Part shown: positions 16,668-25,619 of the stretch, one piece after another
Layout: each line of letters begins with the position of its first letter
Position numbering within the stretch: position 1 is the stretch's first letter
NCBI GenBank assembly: GCA_051745935.1
Contig: JBNJEM010000005.1
Coordinates: forward strand, 1-37,254
Length of the DNA: 37,254 bases
DNA from: JBNJEM01 sp051745935
GTDB taxonomy: Bacteria > Planctomycetota > Planctomycetia > Pirellulales > Pirellulaceae
Direction: 5' to 3'
Made by a program: the position numbers and the translations under genes
Notes under the pieces: generated by a model
What the model was told of the DNA's origin: nothing
The model's database searches: none
The model's input: only the letters and a program-made list of their open reading frames with translations

Positions 16668-16911
16668 CGGGCGTTATCCCCTAGCCTTTCGGAAGACCGC
16701 TGAAACAGCGGACCGGCACTGACCGCTTGGATCTCACCCTGGGGTAAGTGTCCCGCCAGCGTAGGACCGTTAGGAGTCGCTCAAGAATAACTTCGCAATT
16801 CAACGTGTCTCCGAATCGTCCGGCACACTGGTCTCCGCTCGCGATCCCCGTTTTTTGGAGAGGGAACGCGTTTTGCCGCTCGCTCAGCCACCCTCCGAAA
16901 AACGCCGCAGT
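16668..16911. other. nqrF-apbE spacer, proximal half
   Basis: This is the apbE-side half of the 459-bp gap; the other half is repeats A and B. It contains a short inverted repeat, CCGCTG-AAA-CAGCGG (16697-16711), without a T-run, and no recognisable gene. Confidence 0.5.
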
Positions 16912-17015
16912 TATACCGCTCGCGGATGACTTTGTCCGCCGCGAGTCCGACCAACGGGAGGACGGCTTGCGTCGAGCAGCTTTCCACCCGGACAAATCCC
17001 ACCGCCTGAAGTATA
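16912..17015 (-). repeat. Repeat A, copy 2
   Basis: A full 104-bp copy of repeat A in the opposite orientation to the other three, with both ends (TATACCGCTCGCGGATG and the complement of TATACTTCAGGCGGT) preserved. It lies in the nqrF-apbE gap and abuts repeat B copy 2. Confidence 0.85.
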
Positions 17016-17018
17016 GTT

Positions 17019-17116
17019 GCCCATCGCCACTTCCCCACCGGCCCCATGCCGATGAGGCGAAACGGTTCCATCGTAACGCTTTGCGTTCATCGGTCAAACG
17101 AACGTGGCGTTGTCCA
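17019..17116 (+). repeat. Repeat B, copy 2
   Basis: About 98 bp related to 21928-22030. The best-conserved part is TCGTAACGCTTTGCGTTCAT and the ends CATCGCCACTT and GTGGCGTTGTCC, which form imperfect terminal inverted repeats. It ends 10 bp before the nqrF stop codon. Confidence 0.65.
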
Positions 17117-17126
17117 ACCAGGATCT

Positions 17127-18365
17127 CTAGCCTCCGAAATCATCGAAAGCAATGCTTTCTTCTTCCACGCCCAAGTCATCGAGCATCCGCATCGCGGCGT
17201 CCACCATCATGGGGGGGCCGCACATATAGTATTCGATATCTTCCGGCGCCGGGTGGTCCTTCAGATAGTTGTCGTACAGGACCTGGTGGATGAACCCCGT
17301 GAACCCGTTCCAATTGTCCTCGGGAAGCGGTTCGGAGAGGGCAAGCTGAAATTTGAAATTGGGAAACTCTTTTTCGATGGCGCGAAACTCATCGATATAA
17401 AACAGTTCGCGCAGGCTCCGTCCGCCATACCAATAGGACACCGGTCGGTTGGTACGGCGATTCTTGAATAGTTCGAAGATGTGGCTGCGGAGTGGCGCCA
17501 TGCCCGCGCCTCCGCCGATGTAGACCATTTCCGCGTCGGTATCCTTGATGAAGAAATCACCGTACGGTCCTGAAATCGTCACTTCATCGCCCGGCCGCAG
17601 CCCAAACAGATAGGATGACACCTGGCCGGGCGGCACGTCCTCGGGTCCCCCTGGCGGCGGGCTGGCGATGCGAACATTGAGCATGATGATGCCCCGTTCG
17701 CCTGGATAATTCGCCATTGAGTAGGCGCGCATCACCGGTTCGTTGACGACCGACCGGAAGCGCCACATGTTATACTTATCCCAATCCTCCCGAAAACGCT
17801 CGTCGATGTCGAAATCCTTGTACTCGACGGTATGGGGTGGCACTTCGACCTGGATGTATCCGCCCGCCTTGAAATCGACTTCTTCATCTCGCGGCAGCTC
17901 CAGAACGATCTCCTTGATGAAGGTGGCGACGTTGCGATTGGATCGCACGCGGCAGCGCCAACGCTTCGTTTCCAACGCCTCGTCCGGCACCACGATCTTC
18001 ATGGGTTGCTTGACCGGAACCTGGCAGGAGAGCCGGTAGCCTTGGCGTATTTCTCGCTTGTTGAAGTGGGAACGCTCGGTGGGCAGGATGTCGCCTCCGC
18101 CGGAGAGCACCTGGACGCGGCACTGGGAACAGGTCCCGGCCCCACCACAAGCGGAGGGAACGAAAATCCCGCCGTCGGCCAGGGTGTTGAGCAGTTTGCC
18201 TCCCACCGGCATGTCAAGTTGCTTCTTCTCATTCACCTCGATGGAGATCGTGCCGCTGGGAATCAATACGTTCCGGGCGACCTGGATCATCAGAACCAGC
18301 GCCAGAACGATGCTCGTGAACAGCGTGACTCCAAGGAATACCTCAAACATAGAGCGTCCGCCCAT
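17127..18365 (-). CDS. nqrF: Na+-NQR subunit F (NADH dehydrogenase module)
   Basis: A 412-residue subunit that takes electrons from NADH through FAD and a 2Fe-2S cluster into the Na+ pump. It has an N-terminal membrane helix (FLGVTLFTSIVLALVL), then a plant-type ferredoxin domain with C73, C79, C82 and C114 (ACGGAGTCSQC and LSCQVPV). The ferredoxin-reductase domain follows with RAYSMANYP for FAD, GGGAGMAPLRSH for NADH and the C-terminal YYMCGPPMMVDA. The terminal DDFGG matches known NqrF ends. The ATG at 18365 has GGAAAAG upstream; the ATG at 18350 better matches the usual N-terminus, so the start is uncertain by five codons. It is the last nqr structural gene before the apbE gap. Confidence 0.96.
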   Translation of the reverse strand: MGGRSMFEVFLGVTLFTSIVLALVLMIQVARNVLIPSGTISIEVNEKKQLDMPVGGKLLNTLADGGIFVPSACGGAGTCSQCRVQVLSGGGDILPTERSHFNKREIRQGYRLSCQVPVKQPMKIVVPDEALETKRWRCRVRSNRNVATFIKEIVLELPRDEEVDFKAGGYIQVEVPPHTVEYKDFDIDERFREDWDKYNMWRFRSVVNEPVMRAYSMANYPGERGIIMLNVRIASPPPGGPEDVPPGQVSSYLFGLRPGDEVTISGPYGDFFIKDTDAEMVYIGGGAGMAPLRSHIFELFKNRRTNRPVSYWYGGRSLRELFYIDEFRAIEKEFPNFKFQLALSEPLPEDNWNGFTGFIHQVLYDNYLKDHPAPEDIEYYMCGPPMMVDAAMRMLDDLGVEEESIAFDDFGG

Positions 18366-18402
18366 TCATCTTTTCCATCGGGAACGTTCAACTCCGGGGC
18401 AT

Positions 18403-19020
18403 CTACAGTTCGATTCCCGAAAATGACATGAAAGCCAGCGCCATGAGCCCGGCCACAATGAACGTGATCCCCAACCCGCGCAGGCCGGCGGGCACATTAC
18501 TATACTTGAGCTTTTCACGAATTCCCGCCAAGGCCACGATCGCCATCGCCCAGCCAAATCCCGTCGCCAACCCGAACTCCACGCTTTGGACAAAGTTATA
18601 CTGCCGCTCCACCATGAACAACGAACCACCCAGGATGGCACAATTGACCGTGATCAATGGCAAAAAGATCCCCAATGAGTTATAGAGAGCGGGCACGAAT
18701 CGATCGAGTGTCATTTCCAGGATCTGAACCATGGCCGCGATGACGCCGATGTAACTGATCAGTCCCAGAAACGACAGGTCGATGTCCTCATAGCTTTCAC
18801 CGAGCCAGGAAAGGGCGCCCGGCGCGAGCAGATACTGATATATTAAATTATTGGCTGGCACGGTAATGCCCTGGATTACAATCACGGCCATCCCCAAGCC
18901 GAACGCCGTGGTCACATTCTTGGAAACCGCCAAGAACGTGCACATGCCAAGGAAAAAACCGAGTGCCAAGTTCTCCACGAACACAGCCTTCACAATCAGG
19001 CTTAGGTGTTCTTCCAACAT
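18403..19020 (-). CDS. nqrE: Na+-NQR subunit E
   Basis: A 205-residue polytopic membrane subunit (about six helices) of the RnfA/NqrE family. It pairs with NqrD around an Fe centre in the membrane. The conserved cysteines are C27 (FLGMCTF) and C127 (TVNCAILG), and LISYIGVIAAMVQILEM is typical of the family. The ATG at 19020 is preceded by GAGGAGG and lies 1 nt after the nqrD stop (TGAGATG), so the two genes are translationally coupled. An in-frame extension up to 19080 would overlap nqrD and is rejected. Confidence 0.95.
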   Translation of the reverse strand: MLEEHLSLIVKAVFVENLALGFFLGMCTFLAVSKNVTTAFGLGMAVIVIQGITVPANNLIYQYLLAPGALSWLGESYEDIDLSFLGLISYIGVIAAMVQILEMTLDRFVPALYNSLGIFLPLITVNCAILGGSLFMVERQYNFVQSVEFGLATGFGWAMAIVALAGIREKLKYSNVPAGLRGLGITFIVAGLMALAFMSFSGIEL

Positions 19021-19021
19021 C

Positions 19022-19645
19022 TCACGCCTCCTCGACCTGATCCGGTTTCCACGTGCGCAGCGCCCAGATGAATAATCCAATCAGAAAGAACGCACTGGGC
19101 GGCAACATCAACAACCCATTGCGAGCGTACCAGCCACCCTCGCTGGCCAAGGGCAGTATCTGATACCCCCACAACGATCCCGATCCAAACAATTCACGCA
19201 CCGTTCCCACGGCGATCAATATCACGCTGTATCCCAACCCGTTCCCCACGCCGTCCAGAAAACTCATCCACGGACCATTCTTCATGGCGAACGCTTCCGC
19301 CCGCCCCATCACGATGCAATTGGTGATAATCAGCCCAACAAACACGGACAACTCTTGGCTGATGTTATACAAAAAGGCGCGCAGAAACTGGTCGACCAAG
19401 ATCACCAGTGAAGCAATGATCGTCATCTGGACAATAATGCGAATACTGCTTGGAATCCATTGCCGAATGAGACTGACCGACAAGTTGGAACAGGAAATAA
19501 CGAACACCACCGCCGCCGACATGACCAGTGAAGTGTTCAGATTGACCGTAACCGCCAACGCCGAACAAATCCCCAGGATCTGCAATGCGATTGGGTTGTT
19601 GTTAAACAGAGGGTCCAATAGGACCTTCCTCGCCTTCAACTGCAC
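19022..19645 (-). CDS. nqrD: Na+-NQR subunit D
   Basis: A 207-residue polytopic membrane subunit of the RnfE/NqrD family, the partner of NqrE. The Fe-ligand cysteines are C27 (LGICSALAVT) and C110 (IITNCIVMGRAEAFA); NPIALQILGIC and SFLDGVGNGLGYS are typical of the family. Translation starts at GTG (19645), with GGGAGGA 7 nt upstream. It is separated from nqrC by 252 bp, unusually long for an otherwise compact operon; that gap (19646-19897) shows no recognisable gene or repeat. Confidence 0.95.
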   Translation of the reverse strand: MQLKARKVLLDPLFNNNPIALQILGICSALAVTVNLNTSLVMSAAVVFVISCSNLSVSLIRQWIPSSIRIIVQMTIIASLVILVDQFLRAFLYNISQELSVFVGLIITNCIVMGRAEAFAMKNGPWMSFLDGVGNGLGYSVILIAVGTVRELFGSGSLWGYQILPLASEGGWYARNGLLMLPPSAFFLIGLFIWALRTWKPDQVEEA

Positions 19646-19897
19646 GGCGGCGTCCTCCCTCGAATATCAAACGTCATCGCCCGGCCCCGGACCGTCCGTC
19701 GAGCGGCCGCTTCACCGCTTCAACCCACGTGACTGTCCAGCACCCTAAAATGAACCCCCTTCGGATGTACGACGGCGTCACATACAGCTCGTACAACATT
19801 GTGGGGGATGCTCTTGGGATTTCCATCTTCAACTTCTTCGACTTTCGGATTTCCATCCATCGTATTGCAAATTCACACTCCGCCGTTTCCTGCTTGA

Positions 19898-20695
19898 TTA
19901 CGCCGCGGGACCCGAGATACCGCCGGCCGCTTTCTGTTTCTCCAGGAAGCTCTTGAACCCCATCGGTCCCATCCAAAAGCGAATCATGTTGACCACGCCA
20001 CGAGTGGTGAGTGTCGCCCCGGCGATGCCGTCGATCTTGTATTTCGCGGCCGGATCCTCCGGATCGACCGTCCCGCGCTCGAAGCTGAAACGGGCGCTGC
20101 CATCGGGCTCCCGCACCATCTTGCCTTTCCACTGGCGTCTGAACGTCTCGCTTTGAATCTCGCCCCCCAAGCCAGGCGTCTCGCCATGCTCGTAAAACGT
20201 GATCCCGCGCACGGTGCGAAAGTCCGGCTCGAGTGACAGAAACCCGTACATCGTGGACCACAATCCCTTGCCACGCACCGGCAGGACCAACTGGTCCAGC
20301 TCCCCCTGATCATTCCTCACCAAAAAGACTTTGGCGTACTTTTCACGGCGACTGATCCCGGCGATATTCGACTCTTTCGGGACCGGAACACTCAGTTCCG
20401 GATCTCGGGGGGCGGCTTCGGGATCATAAGCTTCCCGGTCCAGCGAATCAGGATCCACGAACTCCCCCGTCTCCAAATCGACCACTTCCATTTCCACCTG
20501 CTCAAACTGCTCGGCAACCGGCTGGCCTTCCCGATACAGTCCCGTCACGGCCAGCACGTTTTTTTGCATCTGACGCTCCTGATTGGCCCTCTGGAGCGGC
20601 CTGAGCCTCACCGCGGCCGATGACACCAGCACGGAGCAGACCAGGCAAAGCAGGAAAGCCACCAAAACGGATTGCCCAACCGATTCACGCCGCAT
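19898..20695 (-). CDS. nqrC: Na+-NQR subunit C (covalent FMN)
   Basis: A 265-residue subunit with one N-terminal membrane helix (SVLVAFLLCLVCSVLVSSAAV) and a periplasmic FMN domain. The flavinylation motif is D222-GIAGAT-228, so T228 should carry FMN attached by ApbE; the usual Ser of SGAT is Ala here. GKGLWSTMYGFLSLEPD and HGETPGLGGEI are typical NqrC sequences. The ATG at 20695 overlaps the end of nqrB by 11 bp and has AAGGAGG about 10 nt upstream. A Cys-containing N-terminal helix is present, but no lipobox is clear. Confidence 0.95.
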   Translation of the reverse strand: MRRESVGQSVLVAFLLCLVCSVLVSSAAVRLRPLQRANQERQMQKNVLAVTGLYREGQPVAEQFEQVEMEVVDLETGEFVDPDSLDREAYDPEAAPRDPELSVPVPKESNIAGISRREKYAKVFLVRNDQGELDQLVLPVRGKGLWSTMYGFLSLEPDFRTVRGITFYEHGETPGLGGEIQSETFRRQWKGKMVREPDGSARFSFERGTVDPEDPAAKYKIDGIAGATLTTRGVVNMIRFWMGPMGFKSFLEKQKAAGGISGPAA

Positions 20696-21893
20696 AACGC
20701 GCCTGCCTCCTTCTCACATGGGCTCGTATTACCACGTAGTCGATCAAAGGCGCGAACACATTGGCCAGCAAGATCGCCAACATAATGCCTTCGGCGTACC
20801 CCGGATTGATCACGCGGATCAGAATCGTCACCACGCCAATCAAGGCGCCGTAAAACCACTTGCCCGTTTTCGTCATGGACGCGGACACGGGATCCGTCGC
20901 CATGAAAACCAGACCAAACGCATAGCCCCCCAACACCAAGTGCCACCATGGCGGCAAGCCAAACATGACGTTGGATTCACTTCCAATGACCCACAGCAGC
21001 GTGGAAAACCCCAACCCGCTGAGCAGCACGCCGCTCATGATGCGCCACGAGCCAATCCCCGTGGCAATCAACACCACGGCCCCAAAAACGCAAGCCAACG
21101 TCGAGGTCTCGCCCATCGACCCCGAGATGGTTCCCAGGAAGGATTGCATCCAGGTCACATTGAGGGCATCCAATCCACTTCCCGGCTCCGCCGAAGCCAT
21201 CAATCCCAACGAGGTGGCCCCACTGTACCCATCCAACGCCACCCACACGTCACCGGAGATTTGCTTGGCGTGCGCGAAGTACAAATAGGCTCGACCCGTC
21301 AATGCCGGGTTCATGAAGTTGTAGCCCGTGCCGCCAAAGACTTCCTTCCCAATGACCACCCCGAAACTAATCCCCGCCGCGACTTGCCACCAGGGGATGT
21401 CGGGCGGCAGCGTCAAGGGAAACAACGCACTCGTGACCAAAAACCCCTCGTTGACCTCGTGCTTTCGCACTATGGCGAACAACACCTCCCACGCCCCGCC
21501 AGCGGCCAAGGTGACGACGTAAACCGGAACAAAATAGAGGGCTCCATGAATCAGACAGCTGAAAAAGGCATGGGGCGAGTAACTCAAACCAAGCTGCGAC
21601 ATCACCGCGCCACGCCAACCGTCAACGGTGGTCTTTCCCATTTCCTCCATGGCCAGGTGCGTCTGGTACCCGGTGTTCCACATCGCCATGAACATGCAAG
21701 GGATCAACGCGACCACGACAATGGTCATCAGTCGCTTCAGGTCCAACGCGTCCCGGATGTGCGGGGCCGTGGGCGTTACCTTGCCGGGCGTGTAAAGAAA
21801 CGTGTCCAACGCTTCGTAGAGCGGGAAAAAAGCGCGCAGCTTTCCCCGCTCTTCAAAATGAGGCCGCATCCTATCGAAGAGGCGACGAATCAT
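20685..21893 (-). CDS. nqrB: Na+-NQR subunit B (covalent FMN, Na+ channel)
   Basis: A 402-residue polytopic subunit (about ten helices) that carries covalent FMN and riboflavin and forms much of the Na+ path. The flavinylation motif DGYSGAT places FMN on T227. ALDTFLYTPG near the N-terminus, NEGFLVTSALFPLTLPPDIP and TGRAYLYFAH are highly typical of the family. The ATG at 21893 is preceded by a modest TGAGG. A GTG at 21908 is possible but has a poorly spaced site. It follows nqrA after 140 bp, most of which is repeat B copy 1. Confidence 0.96.
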   Translation of the reverse strand: MIRRLFDRMRPHFEERGKLRAFFPLYEALDTFLYTPGKVTPTAPHIRDALDLKRLMTIVVVALIPCMFMAMWNTGYQTHLAMEEMGKTTVDGWRGAVMSQLGLSYSPHAFFSCLIHGALYFVPVYVVTLAAGGAWEVLFAIVRKHEVNEGFLVTSALFPLTLPPDIPWWQVAAGISFGVVIGKEVFGGTGYNFMNPALTGRAYLYFAHAKQISGDVWVALDGYSGATSLGLMASAEPGSGLDALNVTWMQSFLGTISGSMGETSTLACVFGAVVLIATGIGSWRIMSGVLLSGLGFSTLLWVIGSESNVMFGLPPWWHLVLGGYAFGLVFMATDPVSASMTKTGKWFYGALIGVVTILIRVINPGYAEGIMLAILLANVFAPLIDYVVIRAHVRRRQARYAA

Positions 21894-21927
21894 TGCAGTA
21901 TGCCTCACCTTCCCGCTTGTCTAATGG

Positions 21928-22030
21928 GACAGCGCCACTTCGATGCTTCCCCACCCGCCCCGTGTCGGTGGAGCTAAAACGTTCTACCGTAACGCTTTGC
22001 GTGCATTGGTCGAACCAAAGTGGCGATGTC
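21928..22030 (+). repeat. Repeat B, copy 1
   Basis: About 103 bp between nqrA and nqrB. The ends GACAGCGCCACTTCG and CAAAGTGGCGATGTCG are imperfect terminal inverted repeats, and the interior ACCGTAACGCTTTGCGTGCAT matches copy 2. It fills the gap almost exactly, ending 4 bp before the nqrA stop codon. Confidence 0.65.
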
Positions 22031-22033
22031 GAA

Positions 22034-23380
22034 CTAACCCTCCCGCTCGATCGTGGTCAGGTTCCGGCGCAGAATCGGACCATAATCGTATTTGCTCGGA
22101 CACACGAACGTACACAACCCCAAGTCCTCCTCGTCCAACTCCAAACATCCCAACATTTGCGCCTCGTCGGTGTCCCCCACAATCAACGCTCGTAATAGCT
22201 GCGTCGGAAGAATGTCCAGCGGCATCACTTTCTCGTAAACTCCGATCGGCACCATCGCTCGGCGACTGCCATGCATGTTCGTGTCCCAAGCCACTTTTTC
22301 CATATCACCGGACCATCCAGTGGCAAACGTGCGAGTCGCGGAAAACTTGTTGAAACCGGGCATCTGCCACCCCAAGAACTCGCGCCGCCGCCCCTCCGGT
22401 AACGCGGAAACCTGCGTATGATAACGGCCCAAAAAGTTCGTCGGAGCTTCCGACCGGCGGCCGGCCAGCACGGATCCCGATACCACCCGCTGTTCACCCG
22501 GCCGCAGCGAACCGGCGGTCAGCTCGTTCAGGTTGGCTCCCATTCGCGTCCGCAGCAATCGCGGCCGCTCAACACCCGGCCCGCCTAATGCCACCACGCG
22601 TTCCGTGCGAATGCGCCCGGTCCGGAAAAGGGCCCCGTAGGCGATCACATCCTGGTAACCGATGAACCAGACCGTGCGTTGGGCATTCACCGGATCCAAA
22701 AAATGAATGTGCGTTCCCGGCAGCCCCGCGGGGTGAGGCCCGCCGAACTCAGCCAGCGTTACCCCGGGTACTCCTTCGCCCGGCACCGTCTTGCCCGCTT
22801 CGTGACAGACGTACACCGCCCCTTCCGTTAGGTGGGACAGAACATGCAAGCCACCAACGAAATCGTCGCCTTGCTCGGACAGCACGACGGCGGGATCAGC
22901 CGCCAACGGATTTGAATCCATCGCGGTCACGAAAATGGAACGGGGTGAACCACCAGGCGCCGGAATGCGATTGTACGGCCGCGTCCTCAACGCCGTCCAC
23001 AGCCCGGATTCAAGAAGCGTCTCCCGCGCTCGTTGACCATCCAAAGACGAAAGGTCCTCGGACGAGAATCCCTGACCAACATTATCCTCATCGCCTTCCA
23101 AATCAATCACGATGGAGAGCAGTTTTCGCTTCGCGCCCCGATTCACCGACCTCACCACCCCCGACCCCGGCGCCGTTAAGCGGATCTCCGGATGCGTCTT
23201 GTCCGTCACAACCGGTTCACCCACTCGGATCGAATCACCATCGCGTACCGCCATGGAAGGACGCAGGCCGACATAATCATCCGCCACGATGGCCACGGAA
23301 CGAACCGCGGGCCCCAACGAAATCTCTTGAACCGGCGCGCCAGCGACCGGAATGTCGAGACCGTTGCCGATTCGTATCAT
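22034..23380 (-). CDS. nqrA: Na+-NQR subunit A
   Basis: A 448-residue cytoplasm-facing subunit of Na+-NQR, first gene of the operon. Typical features are the start IRIGNGLDIPVAGAP, the segment VGEPVVTDKTHPEIRLTAPGSG (residues about 59-80, biotinyl/barrel-sandwich-like), FVTAMDSNPLAADP and the C-terminal ELDEEDLGLCTFVCPSKYDYG. The ATG at 23380 has ACGGAGGT 7 nt upstream, which settles the start; the frame is open to 23431. The operon promoter should lie in the 478-bp divergent gap to the right. Confidence 0.96.
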   Translation of the reverse strand: MIRIGNGLDIPVAGAPVQEISLGPAVRSVAIVADDYVGLRPSMAVRDGDSIRVGEPVVTDKTHPEIRLTAPGSGVVRSVNRGAKRKLLSIVIDLEGDEDNVGQGFSSEDLSSLDGQRARETLLESGLWTALRTRPYNRIPAPGGSPRSIFVTAMDSNPLAADPAVVLSEQGDDFVGGLHVLSHLTEGAVYVCHEAGKTVPGEGVPGVTLAEFGGPHPAGLPGTHIHFLDPVNAQRTVWFIGYQDVIAYGALFRTGRIRTERVVALGGPGVERPRLLRTRMGANLNELTAGSLRPGEQRVVSGSVLAGRRSEAPTNFLGRYHTQVSALPEGRRREFLGWQMPGFNKFSATRTFATGWSGDMEKVAWDTNMHGSRRAMVPIGVYEKVMPLDILPTQLLRALIVGDTDEAQMLGCLELDEEDLGLCTFVCPSKYDYGPILRRNLTTIEREG

Positions 23381-23858
23381 GTTGCTGACCTCCGTGGCAA
23401 ATCCCTGTTGGCAAAGCGCATCCGCGGGCACGGTCGCGAGTTGCCGTATAGCCCCATGTTAACGTACCCACAGTAGGCCGTGAAACCACGACGCACAATC
23501 CCCGACACCGGAGGGGGTTGGGGAAGCCATGAAGAGAAACAAACCGTACGCTGCCACTGACTCCACTTCAAGCTGATCGACGTTGATATCCCCCGGTTTT
23601 GACAAACAACAACCGCCTCCGAATACCCGATATTGTACGCCGCGGACTAGCCGTGTAAAGTCGGCATCAAAGGGACCGAAGAAACGCACTCGTTCGCTCA
23701 CATTTCAACCGATTTTGGGTAGAAAACACGCGCGAAGGGTGCAAGTTCCACGTCCGCCAGCTAAACTGTCACGTGTTTCGCGATTCATATTGACACGCCC
23801 ACGTGTCAGTGATGCGTCAGTGGTGTCCGCTCGCGGTCGATGATGCAAGGAGATCGGA
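23381..23858. other. Divergent promoter region nqrA / Gfo-Idh gene
   Basis: A 478-bp gap from which nqrA (minus) and the Gfo/Idh/MocA gene (plus) diverge. It has lower G+C than its surroundings in parts. It contains two TTGACA sequences on the plus strand (23599-23604 and 23790-23795), but no convincing -10 element at the right spacing. It contains no copy of repeats A-D. Confidence 0.45.
23791..23808. promoter_or_regulatory. Perfect 7-bp inverted repeat, candidate operator
   Basis: TGACACG-CCCA-CGTGTCA is a perfect inverted repeat 51 bp before the Gfo/Idh/MocA start codon. It overlaps a TTGACA (23790-23795), a typical repressor-site position. TGTCACGTGT at 23767-23776 may be a second, partial site. 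The binding protein is unknown. Confidence 0.4.
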
Positions 23859-25097
23859 ATGAACAAGAAGACCGGGATCCAGACAGGCCGACGGAGCCGA
23901 TTTTTGCGCCGGCGGCAGTTCATGGCGGGGGGGGCCACGCTGGCCGCGGCGGCCGCGACATCGAAGATGGCCAGCGCTTCGAAAGGCCGGCCCGGTACGT
24001 ATCGCGCCTGTGTGATCGGGCATACGGGACGCGGTAATTACGGCCACGGTCTCGATCGAGTCTGGTTGGAAACGCCAGGTGTTGACCTGGTTGCCGTCGC
24101 GGACCCGAATGAAAAGGGGTTATCGAGTGCCGTGAAGCGATTGGGCAACCCGAAAGGATACACGGACTATCGCCGGATGCTGGATGCGGTCGAACCGGAC
24201 TTTGTCAGCGTCGCGCCTCGCTGGCTGGACCAGCATTGCGAAATGGTAGTGGCTGCCGCCGAACGTGGTGTCAAAGGCATCTACCTGGAAAAGCCGATGT
24301 GCCGAACTCTAGTCGAGGCGGATCGGATGGTCGCGGCGTGTGAAAAGAATCATGTTAAACTGGCCATTGCGTTCCAAACGCGGTACAGCCAGAAGCTGCC
24401 AGTGGTGGACTCGCTGATTGACTCCGGCGACCTGGGGAAACTCCTCGAGTTTCGCGCTCGCGGCAAAGAGGATCGTCGCGGTGGCGGCGAGGACCTGTGG
24501 GTGCTGGGCACGCACATGTTCGACCTCATGCTTTATTTTGGCGGCAAACCCGAATGGTGTTTCGGCAGCGTACGGCAAGGAGGCAAACCAATCGGTCCCA
24601 GTGACGTGGTTGAAGGCGCCGAAGGTATCGGACCGCTGGCCGGAGATCGTGTTCACGCCATGTATCAGTTCGCGGGCGGGGCAACCGGGTATTTTGATTC
24701 AACCCGCGACGCCGGCGGTCGTCCGACGCGGTTCGGATTGGCCATTTATGGATCACGAGGTGTCGTGCAGATGTTCAACACCGGACATTTGCCGGAAATG
24801 TATTTTCTGCCCGATCCCGGCTGGTCTCCGGCGCGGTCGAACAAGGAGTGGATCCCGGTCAGTTCAGCGGGCGTGGGGAAAGCCGAACCGCTGGACAACA
24901 ACGGGCTTCACGGCGGGAATCTGCTGGCCGTGCAAGACTTGATTGCATCAGTCGAGCAGGATCGACAACCGCGAACCAGCGTCCACGTCGCTCGCGTCGC
25001 CACTGAAATGATTGTATCGGTTTTCGAATCCCAGCGACTGGGACAACCGGTTACCCTGCCGCTGCAAAACCGGGAGAACCCGCTCGGCAACCTGTGA
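23859..25097 (+). CDS. Tat-exported Gfo/Idh/MocA oxidoreductase
   Basis: A 412-residue NAD(P)-dependent dehydrogenase-like protein of the glucose-fructose oxidoreductase/inositol dehydrogenase family. The N-terminus carries a twin-arginine signal: RRRQFMAGG (about residues 17-25) followed by an Ala-rich stretch. Planctomycetes export many such proteins, some acting on polysaccharide-derived sugars. The Rossmann fold follows (ACVIGHTGRGNYG, then VAVADPN), and YLEKPMC supplies the conserved catalytic-site Lys of the EKP motif. GTHMFDLMLYFGGKP fits the C-terminal substrate domain. AAGGAGATCGGA immediately before the ATG gives a good ribosome-binding site. The substrate is unknown. It may work with the sulfatase further downstream on sulfated sugars, but two repeats lie between them. 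Confidence 0.9.
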   Translation: MNKKTGIQTGRRSRFLRRRQFMAGGATLAAAAATSKMASASKGRPGTYRACVIGHTGRGNYGHGLDRVWLETPGVDLVAVADPNEKGLSSAVKRLGNPKGYTDYRRMLDAVEPDFVSVAPRWLDQHCEMVVAAAERGVKGIYLEKPMCRTLVEADRMVAACEKNHVKLAIAFQTRYSQKLPVVDSLIDSGDLGKLLEFRARGKEDRRGGGEDLWVLGTHMFDLMLYFGGKPEWCFGSVRQGGKPIGPSDVVEGAEGIGPLAGDRVHAMYQFAGGATGYFDSTRDAGGRPTRFGLAIYGSRGVVQMFNTGHLPEMYFLPDPGWSPARSNKEWIPVSSAGVGKAEPLDNNGLHGGNLLAVQDLIASVEQDRQPRTSVHVARVATEMIVSVFESQRLGQPVTLPLQNRENPLGNL

Positions 25098-25183
25098 ATT
25101 GGCAACCCCGTATTCATGTGGCGGAGTGCGGCTAGCGAGTCGTGGCGGACCGTTGCGGACGCGTACCCGTTTAACTGCAAACC

Positions 25184-25287
25184 TATATTTCAGGCGGTCG
25201 GATTTGTCCGGATGGAAAGCTGCCCGACGCATGCCGTCCTCCCGTTGGTCGGACTCGCGGCGGACAAAGTCATCCGCGACCGGTATA
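25184..25287 (+). repeat. Repeat A, copy 3
   Basis: A complete 104-bp copy with both ends (TATATTTCAGGCGGTCGG and CCGCGACCGGTATA). It lies downstream of the Gfo/Idh gene in a 651-bp gap that also holds repeat C copy 1; nothing else is recognisable in that gap. Confidence 0.85.
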
Positions 25288-25505
25288 AAGTCCGCTCAGC
25301 CAGCAGCTTGAATCCTCGCGGATTCTCCCGCTAACGTCGGCCCAGGGCCCGCGCGGGCGCCGTCGCGAAATCTCCGTCCCCGCGGCCAGGAGAACGCCAG
25401 CCGGCCAAAAGTTTACAAAGATGCGTCGATTTGCCGGACTCATTGCCTGAAAATGCTACGATTTTACGTTACGATTAACTCTATGGTTGCATAAAGACGG
25501 CGTAG

Positions 25506-25529
25506 GACGGGTCTCCAGGCCCGTCTTTT
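25506..25529 (+). terminator. Terminator-like left arm of repeat C, copy 1
   Basis: GACGGGTCT-CC-AGGCCCGTC followed by TTTT: a stem of about nine pairs with one possible U-G wobble and a short U-tract. It would stop plus-strand transcripts from the Gfo/Idh gene before the sulfatase. Confidence 0.5.
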
Positions 25530-25619
25530 ACAGCGCATAAATGTCTTTTTGCGGTTGTTTGAAGATCTCACATTTCGTGAGATCTGCGGACACCAGATCA
25601 AGTACGATTTCGTCCTTGC

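Noticed and set aside
16681..17097. A 138-codon minus-strand frame between nqrF and apbE
   Set aside because: It is largely made of repeats A and B; similar peptides appear from other copies of the repeat, so it is not a gene.
20583..21977. A 464-codon plus-strand open frame
   Set aside because: It is antisense to nqrB and nqrC, whose motifs are unmistakable. Its own composition (rich in R, H, Q and P) shows no domain.
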